A program made the position numbers and the translations under genes. A stretch of DNA of 64,000 nucleotides, from the NCBI GenBank assembly GCA_963691705.1, contig OY829542.1:26522579-26586578 (forward strand). The letters run 5' to 3'. The notes under the pieces are model-generated. The model did not search any database. It saw only the letters and a list, made by a program, of their open reading frames with translations, and was not told where the DNA came from. This DNA is from Viola odorata (lineage: Eukaryota > Streptophyta > Magnoliopsida > Malpighiales > Violaceae). Positions 42,159 through 53,748 of the stretch are shown here, piece after piece. Position 1 is the first letter of the stretch. Each line of letters begins with the position of its first letter.

Positions 42159-45100
42159 TGTTGCTACCCGATTTTTGACTTTCCATCACAACCTTTACCT
42201 TTTTCCACCTTTTAGCTTGTCTAGATCAAAATTCATGATGATTCTCGTCCTAGGCTAATTTGTTTAAATTTTCTGGTCATTTCGTGCCTTTTCATTTTGT
42301 CGTACTTTTAACTGTCTTTTCGCGAACTTCTATCGGTCTCGAGTAAGGCTCCCAGGACCGAGTGTAGAATACCCTTTTCCTGTATTTGATAATTACGTGT
42401 TAATTTTCTCTTTCACGCCGGCACGTTCGGTTTCGTTCAATTTTTGTCGTAATGACATTTATTTTGCGCGCGAACGTTTTGTTGTTTCCGAAGGAGAAAA
42501 TAAATACGTTAAATCAACTTTCGCATATTTTCACTGTATATTACTTTTATCGCCTTATTTTTCTGCACGCTTTGGTTCCGTCGGTTCGGATTTATTTTCG
42601 TTCTCGAGCGTCTTCGCTCGTACTAAAATATCCCGCTCGTATGAGAATTAAAGCATTTAATGCATGTTTTGTTTTCGATTGGTCCTCCGAAGGCCTGGCG
42701 GACAGGAATATTTGTTGCTCCCTTGATATTATAGCGAACGGATTGACTACAAACAAGGAATTGGAGGACCACGCCGGACTGGGTTTTTTGTTCTCCACTC
42801 ACGGTCGGAGACCACAACCGACTCACTCTAAATTCAACCATGGCTCTTGCCTATAAAAAGGAAGCTCTTCACCATCGTGCGGGCATGGGTTGTCGCACCT
42901 ACTCATCATCAAATTCAAACCAGAGCAAAGGAAAGCGTTTAAGGTAAGTGTTCGAAGCTCTCTCTCTCTAACTTCTCTCTTCGCAAACGTTTGTTTATGC
43001 ATGTTTTAATTAAATCAGTGGCTTAAACTTGTTTTAAATGATTGATTGTCGAGTTATATGGTCTGTTCTTGCTCGAATTTAAACATCCATTGCTTGAATT
43101 AATTAATTGCGAATTATGGACAATAATGCGTATTAAAATTCCATGTTGAAATTACTCTTCGTTTATGGACGGATTGGTCTAATGTCCGCTGGATTGTGGT
43201 CGTAGAATAGTTGTGCTTCATATCTGAGTGTTGCGACGTATTTTTCCTTGACCATTCGGGGTTGTTTTGGTTCACCGTTGTTTGTCCACCTCACGTACGA
43301 ACGCATGCTATTTTTCTTCTGTTTTGCTTGCTATTTACCTACTGTTTTTGGTTGGTTTTACTGCTGATGTGTGGTAGTTAATTTCTGGGCTGGTTGGGGT
43401 AGTATTGGAGTCGGTTTTGGAGCTTGAGTCGCCGGCCATGGTAGCCGGCGACATGAAGAACGAGAACAGCCGTTGCTGTTCTTGCGAAAGGAGGAAGACG
43501 AAGGTGACGGGCTTCAGCCCGTCCCTTCCCTTTCTGTTTTAATTAATAGCTGATGGGCTTGGCTTGGCCAAGCCCATATGTCATTTAATTGGTTTTATTT
43601 TAGTTTTTTTGTACGATCCCTTTCGATTTAATTTTCGTTAACTTGTTCAAATTGCCGGTATGTTTTTCGACATGTTTAATTTTGTTTGGGAATTAATTGT
43701 ATGACATGTGTGCTGTTTTATTTATTTTTATACCATGTATGAGGTTTTATTTAATTTATACCATGTAATTTACCTTGAATTTAAAATTGCATGTTTTACA
43801 TGATGTTTTATTAGCTATGTGTTTTGCCAATTTGTAGTAAAAATAGTGAGCTGCCCACATGATATATTTATTTATTTTCATGGCTGATTGTATGAAATAA
43901 ATGGTGCATGTGCTTTTTATTATTTATTATCTATTATCTTTAAGTTCGTACTAATACTCTCACTTTGTAGGTTAAGTTTCGAACCTTCAATCGAAAAGTA
44001 CATTTTTACCTTTCTTTCATTTAATTTAATTGATTTCCGTAAGATGTTTGCATGCATTGTGTCCCAACAATTAGGAATCCAAGTGTGGGCCTAACTCGGC
44101 CCATTAGAACGGTAAGCATTATTTTCATGCATTCGTAGGTGATAATCAACTGTCTACTACTTTTAATTGTACTTGTTGTAATAATTAATTGTTGAACTTG
44201 TTGTAATAAGTTAATAACTCATTATTAACTCGTTTGCTTTTAGTTATCCACCTCAATCGTTGTAATAATTAGTGAGAGCTTTAATTAATTATTTCACTTG
44301 GTGTAATAGTTTAATTATTCAGACCTCCAATTTGTAATAATTACATAAGTAGTTTTATTATGAATTGTGGATTGTAATAATTACTTAAGTAGTTTTATTA
44401 TGGATTGTGGTTTGTAATAATTAGTTTAAGTAGTTGAAAATCGTGTATGTTGTTATATCTACATATTTATGTCAAATGTCATTAACGATGGTTTTGAAGA
44501 GATGGATCGATCAGGGTTCGTCCAAAAGGTAAGCTTACCTTAAACGTTTCCTTGTATGATCATACAAAGGTCCAAAGCCTTGATCGTATCGAAAGCATGA
44601 TGCCCTAGTAGGCGTTAGAACCACCCTACGTGTAGGCATGACATATAGAATTGCTATTAAGTAAAATCAATCTCACATACTTACATGTTTATAACACTTG
44701 TCTTTTATACCGTGAGATAAATTGTTTTTCTTTACTAAATACTACGCATGATGGCTCCAAAAGCCATAACAACCATACGTGCATTCATTAAAACGGTACC
44801 TTGCTAGTTTTGCCATGATAGATCACTTAGTAACTAGATAATCATGCATGGCTCAATGATAAGGGGAGCGTCTGCTCTAGCATCGAGACAAAATGGTAAC
44901 CCCATCCCTCGAACCCCCGAACGGAAATAACATGACCCAAATGCTAAGATGTAACGTCTCCTTAGAGGGTCAATTACATGTTCAAAACATTTTAAAACAC
45001 CTCGCTTACCGGTAACCGTTTTTAAGGATGTGACTTGGGTGCCTAACACCTTCCCAAGTCCATAAATACGACCTCAAACCATCGTTCTTTGGTTTAGATC

Positions 45101-45268
45101 ATTGTGCCTTAGTTTGTTTATTTTATGCCATCGATTAGGTTCCGTAAACCTTACAAAATTAGGGTGGCGACTTCATTTGCATAGTGTTTAGACAAGTCCA
45201 AAGCTTGTCTATCATTATGGCCCGTCCCGATCCTTAAACTCGTTTTCAACGAAAAAGGGGGTGCGACA
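42159..45268 (+). repeat. 3' LTR of Tat2
   Basis: It is collinear with the 5' LTR. The only indel seen is GCTCCC, present twice at 28256-28267 and once here. It ends GGGGGTGCGACA, followed by the ATGTT duplication. Confidence 0.97.
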
Positions 45269-45273
45269 ATGTT
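45269..45273. repeat. Tat2 target-site duplication, right
   Basis: ATGTT, matching 28061-28065. Confidence 0.95.
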
Positions 45274-47239
45274 CATGATGCATCGATTACTCTCGAATTT
45301 GATGGTGAGATCATCAAATTTGATATGATTGAAGCTATGCGACATCCTACTGATTTTGCCAGTGTTAACTTTGTCGATGTTATTGACTCCTGTGTTGAGG
45401 ATGTTTCCGATCCAGCCCTGGACAACCCCCTCCAACTTTCCCTCGAGAAAAGTATTACTTCGGAAGCACTCGAAAGGATTGCCATCGCGCAAGTTACCAC
45501 TCCAGAACTTCATTCTGTGGTCGCATCCCTTGATGCTCTACTATTGATCATTCGACATCTCCAGCCCTCGCTCCCTATAGTGCTGAGTATGTCAAGCTTC
45601 CTTCTTCTATCATTCAAGCTCCCGCCCTGGACTTGAAAGAACTACCTTCACACCTGAAGTATGCCTATCTTGGTGACAACAAGACCCTTCCAGTGATTGT
45701 CTCGAACATATTAAGTGAGAAGGAAGAAACAGAATTGATCGATCTATTGAAAGAATACAAGCAAGCTATCGGCTGGACTATTCCCGATATCAAGGGCCTG
45801 TCTCCAGCCCTGTGCACCCACCGAATCTATCTTGATGATACCAACAAAATAGTTCGTCAGCCTCAATGTCGGTTGAACCCTCCCATGATGGAAGTAGTGA
45901 AGAAAGAAGTGCTGAAATTATTAGATGCTGGTGTCATCTACCCCATATCTGATAGCCCCTGGGTCAGCCCTATCCAGGTCGTGCCAAAGAAATCCGGCAT
46001 TACCATCACTCCAGGCCAAGATGGTGAATCCATCCCAATCCGATCCAAAATAGCTGGAGAGTGTGTATTGACTATCGGCGTCTCAACGCCGCTACAAGAA
46101 AGGATCATTTCCCGCTTCCATTCATCGACCAGATGTTGGAACATCTCGCGGGCAAGACACACTACTACTGTCTAGACGGCTATTCCGGATTCCATCAGAT
46201 TCCAATTGCTCTGGAGGACTAGGAAAAGACCACCTTTACCTGCCCTTTTGGAACCTTCGCGTATCGCCGGATGCCCTTTGGTCTTTGTAACGCCCCCGCT
46301 ACTTTCCAGCGTTGTATGATGAGTATCTTCTCAGAATTCATCGAGGACGGTATCGAGGTCTTTATGGATGACTTCACAGTATATGGGAATTCTTTCCACG
46401 AATGCATCTCCAATTTGAGAAAAGTCTTGCGTCGATGTGTTGAGACCAACCTAGTCCTAAACTTTGAAAAATGCCACTTCATGGTCGATCGAGGTCTCGT
46501 CCTTAGTCACATTATACCCAGCAAGGCAATCGAAGTTGATAAGGCCAAAGTTGAGGTGATTGAATCCCTTCCATACCCATCCAGTGTGCGGGATATTCAC
46601 TCCTTCCTCGGACATGCTGGGTTCTATCGACGCTTCATTAAGGACTTCTCAAAAATCTCCAGGCCCGTGTGCCGACTGCTGCAAAAAGACATGGAGTTTC
46701 TATTCGATGAAGAATGCAAGGCTGCGTTTGATTTGCTGAAAAGCAAACTCACTTCTACTCCTATCATTCGAGCCCCCGACTGGACCCTTCCATTTGAAAT
46801 TATGTGTGATGCAAGTAACCAGGCCCTGGGCGTCGTTTTGGGTCAGAAGAAAGACAAGAAAGGATGTGAGAATCTTGTGGCCGACCATCTCAGCAGGCTT
46901 CCGGCCCAAGACGACAATTCCAAGGAACCCATCCGAGAGACCTTCCCGGATGAGTACCTTTGTCTAGCCCAAGCTGTTCAGTATCCATGGTTCTCAGATA
47001 TAGCTAACTTTTGTGCCACTGGATCTTTTCCAGCAGATGCTTCAGCTTCAAAGCGAACTCGCATTCAGAAGCAGTCCAAGTATTACATATGGGATAGCCC
47101 ATATCTTTGGAAGCATTGTTCAGACCAGATTGTTAGGCGGTGTGTTACACTTGATGAAGTGCCCTCGATCCTAAAATTCTGTCATTCCTCAACGGAAGGA
47201 GGCCACTTTGCAGCAAAGAAGACGCCCTCAAGGTGTTAG
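45274..47239 (+). pseudogene. Athila-B protease end, RT and truncated RNase H
   Basis: It resumes the protease (SITLEFDGEIIKFDM), then the linker and RT (LPSHLKYAYLGDNKTLPVIV, VYPISDSPWVSPIQVVPKKS-type). A frameshift lies near 46045. The other frame then carries WRVCIDYRRLNAATRKDHFP and DGYSGFHQIPIALED, followed by TAG (46220-46222). The frame from 46271 has MPFGLCNAPATFQRCM and the active site FMDD. RNase H starts (MCDASNQALGVVLGQKKDKK) and jumps straight to GCENLVADHLSRL, so about 100 residues are missing in frame. It ends at the integrase zinc-binding start (CHSSTEGGHF). Confidence 0.9.
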
Positions 47240-48266
47240 AGGCGGGATTCTATTGGCCATCAATCTTTAAGGATAGCTACATGTATTGTGCGTCCTGCCC
47301 TAGATGCCATGTCATGGGTAATATAAGTGCACAGAACCAGATGCCCTTGACGAAATCTTTGATCTATGGGGTATCGACTTCATGGGCCCGTTCCCGAACT
47401 CCCATGGTAACACGTATATCCTCCTTGCTGTGGACTATGTCTCAAAATGGATTAAGGCCAAGGCCACTAGGACTGATGATTCCAAATTGGTAGGCGAGTT
47501 CTTGTGCACCAATATCTTTAGCCGGTTCGGAGTCCCTAGAGCACTCATTAGCGACCGCGACACTCATTTCTGTAACCGTGTTGTAGCATCTCTATTGACC
47601 AGGTATGGAGTCACCCATCGGGTTTCTACAGCTTACCACCCCCAGACAAATGGTCAGGCAGAGATGTCTAACCGGGAGATTAAAGCAATCTTGGAAAAGA
47701 CGGTCAACCAGTCCCAAAAGGATTGGAGTCTGAAGTTAGACGATGCTCTTTGGGCATACTGTACTGCCTACAAGACCCCGATTGGGATGACCCCTTATCG
47801 CCTTATCTATGGCAAGCCATGCCACTTACCCGTCAAGGTTGAACACAAAGCTTTTTGGGCAATTCGCAAGGTTAACATGGATCTAGGCCAGGCCGGGCAG
47901 CAACGCCGCTTACAAATTCAAGAGCTCGAGGAGCTCAGAAGCGATGCCTATGAGAATGTCCTGATTTACAAGAGTAAGACCAAGGACTACCATGATAAGA
48001 TACTGACACCAAAGTTTTTCGAAATTGGCCAGAAAGTTCTGCTCTACAACTCCCGTTTGAGGCTCTTCGCGGGCAAGCTGAAATCCAAATGGACTGGTCC
48101 CTACCTAGTCACTACTGTTTTTGATCATGGTGCTGTCGAGATCCAGAGCATGGATACAGGAGTTCTATTCAAGGTCAATGGCCACAGGCTCAAGCCCTAC
48201 TATGAAGGATTTCGTCCCTTCACCATCGACAAGATGGGATTGGAGGATCCTCCCATCTCGCCCTAG
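47233..48266 (+). pseudogene. Athila-B integrase
   Basis: It follows a frameshift after HFAAKKT. The HHCC half EAGFYWPSIF and [12 protein letters not shown] is followed by another shift near 47370-47380. The open frame from 47382 has [31 protein letters not shown] and [17 protein letters not shown] (core D, D, E), then a C-terminal [20 protein letters not shown] domain. It ends at 48266. Confidence 0.9.
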
Positions 48267-48802
48267 ACTCCGTTGAGAACGTCCAAGCCTGGACGTCAAT
48301 GCCAAGGCCAACTAAACGGGCATTCCGCATGCCGTTCCCCTCTCTTTCCCTTCTCTTTATTCTCTTACCCTGACCACGCATTTAATTTCTTGTCTGATTG
48401 TCTATTTTATGTCCACGCATGCGCTCTCTTTTAATTAATGAGGATTTGATTTGTTTCTCTTTTTACCACGCATGTAATTACTTTCCTTGTTCCTTTCCTT
48501 TGTTTATCCCTTTGTTTTCCTCTTTTTTATCTTCATGCACATTTGAAATTTGAACCCACTTACCTTTTTGCAGGAGGACGCTGACAAGGGGCACGCTACA
48601 CCAAACCCCAGCGCGCCACGTCCACGCCATGTCAGACGCATCAGCGTGATTCTCTCCATCCGTCTCTATCTCTTCCCATCTCTTTCCCCTTTCCAACACC
48701 TTGTCAACCTCACTTTTCTCACATTTACCTTTCACCCAAAATGACTCACCATCCCTACCACCTCCTTCTTCTCCTTTTTTACCTCACCACCAACCTTTCA
48801 CC
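48267..48802 (+). other. Spacer between Athila-B pol and third ORF
   Basis: No ORF was recognised. ACCACGCAT phrases repeat. TTACCTTTTTGCAG/GAGG ends at about 48573, a good 3' splice-site match for a subgenomic RNA encoding the third ORF; this is inference. Confidence 0.45.
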
Positions 48803-50651
48803 ATGGTAAGAGTGAAGAAGATGGCCCACAGAAACACCTCGGGCTCCTGCCCCAACGCTCCACCTCATAGCCCCGTGGCTTCTTCTTCCTCCACTACCCA
48901 TAGTGAAAACCCATCTCATCCACTTTCTCCCACTTTACCTCCACCTACTATTTCCACTTCACCACCTCGGGCCACCGATTTCGCCGCCGTCGATTCCTCT
49001 GAAAAGGAGCCCGACACCACCACTGCCGTTCCTCAACTTTCACCCATGACTAGATCTGGCAAATCCAGGGCTCTAGTGTGTAACCTCGCCACCAAAAGCT
49101 CTCGTCCAAAGAAAGCCAAGGCCTCTCCCGCGGCCAAGCGTGAACTGACGGTGTCGGAGGTTCTGAAAGAGGTTCTCATCTCTGGATCCGATGGAGAAGC
49201 TGAATCCCCTGGTTCTGAGGTTGCCCCAGAGCTTGGAGAGGAGGAGAAGGACGCCATAGATGTCAGTGGCGATGGAAGAGAAGAAGGAGATGACATCGAG
49301 GACGCCAGCGAAGAGGCAACCGAGTCTGGCCCAGCTGAGCCAGCTCCTGAGCCCAAATCCACGGCGATAGCTCCACCAGCGCCGGAAGATGAATCCACTC
49401 CAACCACCCAGAAGCGCAAGGCACCACCATCCAGCAAAGGGAAAGCCAAAGTCTCGACTGCCAAGAAGGCCAAGCCCTCTGTCGAGGTCTCGACCTCGTC
49501 TTCCGCGTCCACCCCTCGACCCTCTTAGGTGACTTCTGCCCCTTCTGCTGGTTGGGTTATATTTAATGACAAGCCGTCTTTAGACAGGCTGGCTGTGTTG
49601 CTTTCGAAAGGCGTGCGCCCCTGTGCACGCCTGGATATGGGTTTTCTTGAAAAGATGCATATAGGGTCGAAAATTAAGGAGTATGTTGCCAATATAGGGT
49701 GGGAAGCACTGTTCTTCCTCGAGCACCCGAATTTTGTTGAGCTCTCCCTAGAGTTCTTTACTTCATTTTGGACTGTCTCTGAACATTTTAAGTCCAGGGG
49801 TAAGTCTACCCTTGATTTGTCGGCCCCGAATGCGTTTTAGGTTGATGAATAAATGGCTCCCCATGTCTATTGATGCATTTAACTATGCCTTGGGTTTTGT
49901 TACTGCTTCTGATTTGAGCTCTGATACATATACATCTGCTTTAACAAATTATCCTGATGACTTTGATGGTAATTCGGCATTTTGGGAGCTAACTGGCAAT
50001 TCCCATGCCAATTTTAGCCCGAAATCGGCCAAAGCTCATGAAATCAGTGATCCTTGCCTGCGCATCTTGCACCGATATCTGGCCCTTTCCTTCGCAGGTA
50101 AGCATACTTCTTCAGGCCAGCTGTCGTTGCAAGAATTGTTCTTTTTATGGTGCATGTATAAAAAACGTAGAGTTAACTTAGGCTTTTGGGTTGCCACCAC
50201 TGTTACTGGCATTCAAAACAATAGTCGAGGCCCCGCCTATGGTTCTCTTATCACTCTGCTTGCCATTACATTGCGTGGTCTCGATCTTGATAAGCATAAC
50301 TCTTTAACTCCTGTCCCGGCCATGCTTCTGGACCTTAGAACTCTTGACCGGATGGGGCACCTTTGTCTCTCACGCAAAGTTTTGACTTTCAGTACAGTTT
50401 GCACCAGCCAGAGAGAACAGGTTTATGGAGCAAAGCATGGTGGCAAGTTTATTTGGCCTTCAGAAGCGCGATCTTCTACTCAGGCCCCTCTAGACCCAAC
50501 TAGTAGCTCCCGCCCAGCAGAGACTCCAGCCCCCGATGTCACTCCTATGACCATCAATGCTCCAACCCTTGAACGGCTCCTCCAGGCAATCCTTACCGAA
50601 CTCGGCGGTCTGACTACTGAAGTCGCGCGCCGCAATCTCCCACCCCATTAA
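48803..50651 (+). pseudogene. Athila-B third ORF (env-like / ATHILA ORF-type protein)
   Basis: The start at 48803 sits in ACCATGG (MVRVKKMAHRNTSGSC). About 240 residues of Ser/Pro/Glu/Lys-rich low complexity follow. A TAG at 49526-49528 and a frameshift near 49838 break it. The folded part has RLAVLLSKGVRPCARLDMGF, YVANIGWEALFFLEHPNFVE, KWLPMSIDAFNYALGF, FSPKSAKAHEISDPCLRILH and LFFLWCMYKKRRVNLGFWVA. The pattern fits proteins encoded after pol in Athila elements, often called env-like. I see no convincing signal peptide or transmembrane helix. Function is unknown. Confidence 0.7.
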
Positions 50652-50748
50652 CCCCACCCTGAACAATCGTTTCACCCTAGTGGAGGGTTTTAAATTTCTG
50701 TTTTGTACTTTTCTTTATATTTGAACTTCTGTGTTTGTGTGCCCATCT

Positions 50749-50785
50749 CACATTGAGGACAATGTGAAGCTTAAGTGTGGGGAGG
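50749..50785 (+). other. Hairpin plus AAGTGTGGGGAGGG (Athila-B, upstream copy)
   Basis: The stem is CACATT/AATGTG with loop GAGGAC, then AGCTT and AAGTGTGGGGAGGG. The paired change relative to Athila-A (G-C there, A-T here) keeps the stem. Confidence 0.65.
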
Positions 50786-52190
50786 GACTTTATCTTTGCT
50801 TGCTTTTTAATTTTTGTGTGTGAACGCATGTTTATTTTCATGTTTGTTGCATGACTGCATGATGCGGATTTTCTCGAATTTTTTCTCGGATTTTTTTTCA
50901 GCTATCTTTTTGCACTGCCAGTTTTGTTTTAAACCCCCCCAAGGCATGGACACACACTTCTAGCTTGCGCACATGAAAAAGGTCCTTTTTATCAGTCTAG
51001 GCCTAGTCACGCAGTCTTTGCCTGTTGTCCCTTATGTCCACATCTAGGTCTGGATAGTTGCAATCAAAATTAAACCTTGTGAGCATGATTGAGCCTCAAT
51101 GATATATATTTTTGTTCATGTGTGAATAGTTGCATGGCTTAGCAAAGCACTAAATTTGCATGATATCCCTGGGTGCGGACACCATTAGTCGTAGGAAAGC
51201 GTCGAAAGGACAAAAGACTTTGTAAATTTCTTTTTGCTTCTCTTCTCCTTTGTTTTTCGCCTCTACTCTCTATCTCTAGACCCCGACATCCCCTTCTCAC
51301 CCTATCTTCTTAACCATTTGAGCTGATTCATTCAATTTTTCCTTGGCAGGTGAGGTAGAGTTCGAAGAGGGCATTGTCGAGGGCTAGACAACACAGCAAA
51401 GCCGAAGTGTGGGGAAGATACATCGTAGTCGCAGTGCTGAAAGCGGGAAAAGGGGCCAGCAACAACAAAATGAAGAAATGAAAGTAATGACAGCACATTA
51501 TCAAAGAAAGGAGCTTCCGTCTCGCCCTAGCCATGAGAAATCCAAGCATCCAAGGTTCGTGGCCTCGATATATCTCTCTAAAAAAAAAAAAAAAACAATA
51601 AAGAATCGAGGCACAAGCATAAGTGAACAAAGAACCTGAGCAAAGAACCTGCCAGCACATTATCAAAGAAAGGAGCTTCCCTCTCTAGAAGAAGTACCAG
51701 TTGTCTAGCCCTCATCCTCCGTCCAGCCCTCGACGAGCGCTACCTCACCACTTTGCTTATTTCAGCCAAGGAAACATTCCGGGTTTCATTTCATCTCTCA
51801 TCTCTTCCTTAGCCACCTCTTTCACTGTTCTTTCTTTCCCCCCATTGCAAAGTCTTTTAGATCGAATGATTGCCTATGCATGTGGATCACTACTCGGATT
51901 GATGTGCAAATTGTGTGTTCTGTTGTGTCATTGCATTAGTTTGAGTGATTTAAACACATGACCCCTGCTTAAGAGAGCGAGTGTAAACACGACTAGTGAG
52001 GATTGCTTCTGTTTGGGCCTAGATGTGGAAAAGTTTAATCTGTAGGGTCGTTATCCTTTTGGTTTAACACAGGTGTGCATCTAGGCAAGGTCTGTTGTGT
52101 CGCAGCTTGGTCTGATCCTAAGGATCCTTGCTCTTGTGTCTCGTTGGAAGCGTGTCGTGTGTGTCTTGGGGTGGTTTTAAGTTTTGATTG

Positions 52191-52227
52191 ATGCTCGAGG
52201 GTGAGCATTGGGCAGTGTGGGGATGTT
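52191..52227 (+). other. Hairpin plus polypurine tract at the Athila-B 3' LTR
   Basis: The stem is ATGCTC/GAGCAT with loop GAGGGT, then TGGGC and AGTGTGGGGATGTT, abutting the LTR start at 52228. Confidence 0.7.
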
Positions 52228-53748
52228 TGATATGCGTGTATTTTCTAGATATTTTCTCTCTAATTTTGCATGTTTTCCCTCCTTGATGCTACTAACTTGC
52301 TCTGTTTTCAATACTTTTTGCCATATCCAGCCCTGGGGAGAAAAAGGCAGAAAGCACACGTTTGGGATGGAATTGAGCAGCTTTGGAAGTCTCCCAGTCT
52401 TCGTTGTGGCCTAGACGTATTTCCTCAGTGAAGCCCTAGATGCGCTCATTCGTGTCCAGCCCTGGACTATCTTGAAGCCGAAAAGTGTTGCGTTTTGCCC
52501 TCGAATTGAGCCGCACGTGCTTGTAATCCTCCTTGGAGTGCACGAAGAGAGATGCCAGCAAGATTCCTTTCTGATCCCTTTTGAGCGTCCTAGGAATATT
52601 CTTCCTAGGACATGCTCCAGCCCAGCTGTCCCTTTCCTCCCATTTTGTCTTCTTCCTTTAGCTGGATTTGTCCTCTAGTTAGCTTAAGGTTGTATATAAA
52701 CAGTAACTTTAGGATTTTTAGGGTAAGCAACATTGGTAGGAGGCAGAAATCAGCATACTTTCTATTTTTCAGTCTTCTTTGGGATTTGTTCCTCCATCCT
52801 CAAGTTGTAGCCGCTGGCCAGCCCCACTCTTTCACCGGAGCTTTTTAGCTCCGACTGGTATTTAATAGTTTCTTCCCATTTTCTTGTGTTTCCTTTTATG
52901 CTTGCTATTGAAGTTATTTATATTTATGTTATTATGAGTATGAGTAACTAGATCTTTTTGTCTTAGCAAAGGTTTTTCCAAGGGTTGCAAGGGTAGTTGT
53001 GAAGCCTTAATGTTCTTCATAAACTCTTATGCGTGTATTTAATCTCTTGCCACTTCATTGTCATATTGCACTGGATCTATAGAAGCCTGATCAACTGCTG
53101 TATTTTCCTTTGTAATTACTGCAATTTCTTTAGAATCAGTAGGCACCTAGCCCGGAGTCATCAGGTTGCTGGTCCAATCCGGCTAGGGTTGGAGGTTAAC
53201 TAGGGTGGATCTGACAACTTCTTGCCCTAGACGTGTCTTCCTCCACTTCATGGGCCTCTGGATCTCCACATAAACGAACCTTGGGGAAGGACGGAGTGTC
53301 AAGGTCTCTCCCATAAGCGTACCTTGGGCGAGACTTCTCTTACGAAGGTAGACAAGAGGCCTAAGCGTACCTAGCCTCTATAGCACGTCTGCACTGTGAG
53401 AGTGGAATATCCTTGAGCTGATGGCCAACTAGGCCTGGGCGCAACCCGCAGAATCACTTTGCTAAGACTCTTTCCTATTATCTGATTTACCCCTCTTGTG
53501 ATACTATTTTATTGCCTTTAGATAATTTTTACTTTATTTAGTTCACTTCTTAGCTTTAGTATGCAAATCTCGCTGGTTAATTTCATTAGCTAGCCCAAAC
53601 CCCCCAATGTTACTTGTTACTATTTAGGCCTGGACATACATTATGAACAGAATATTACCATTAATCCTTGTGGTTCGACTCTGATTTGCCCTATACACAT
53701 TTATTATGCATTTTGCTAGCAGAAAATATTACTTTTGAGTGGCGATCA
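52228..53748 (+). repeat. 3' LTR of Athila-B
   Basis: It starts TGATATGCGTG and ends GTGGCGATCA, followed by the ATGAG duplication. Differences from the 5' LTR are mostly C/T and G/A transitions. Confidence 0.95.

Larger units (their letters stand above)
28066..45268 (+). mobile_element. Tat2: Tat/Ogre-type Ty3/gypsy element (17.2 kb)
   Basis: LTRs of 3,116 and 3,110 bp have perfect TG...CA ends and a perfect 5-bp duplication ATGTT (28061-28065 and 45269-45273). A tRNA-Arg-type primer site, a polypurine tract, a gag C-terminal part, and pol with RT, RNase H, a second (archaeal-type) RNase H and integrase place it in Tat/Ogre. DUF7745, the gag capsid core and the protease are missing. Two tandem arrays lie between pol and the 3' LTR. 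LTR divergence by eye is about 43 substitutions (1.4%) plus one 6-bp indel. Confidence 0.95.
50652..52227 (+). other. 3' noncoding region of Athila-B
   Basis: No gene. Collinear with Athila-A: hairpin plus AAGTGTGGGGAGGG (50749-50785), GGACACACACTT block, TTGCATGATATCCC block (about 51155), CCTTGGCAG/GTGAGGTAG (about 51342-51358), AAGTGTGGGGAAG (51405), an A15 run (about 51580), GTGTAAACACGACTAGTGAGG block (about 51980), and the hairpin plus polypurine-like tract at the LTR. Confidence 0.75.
24231..53748 (+). mobile_element. Athila-B: Athila-like element split by Tat2
   Basis: LTRs of 1,523 and 1,521 bp share TGATATGCG...GATCA ends and are flanked by ATGAG at 24226-24230 and 53749-53753. Without Tat2 the element is about 12.3 kb. 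It carries a tRNA-Asp-type primer site, gag, PR-RT-IN and a third ORF of the Athila env-like class. By-eye LTR comparison gives roughly 47 substitutions in 1,520 bp (about 3%). All ORFs are broken and RNase H is largely deleted. Confidence 0.93.
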
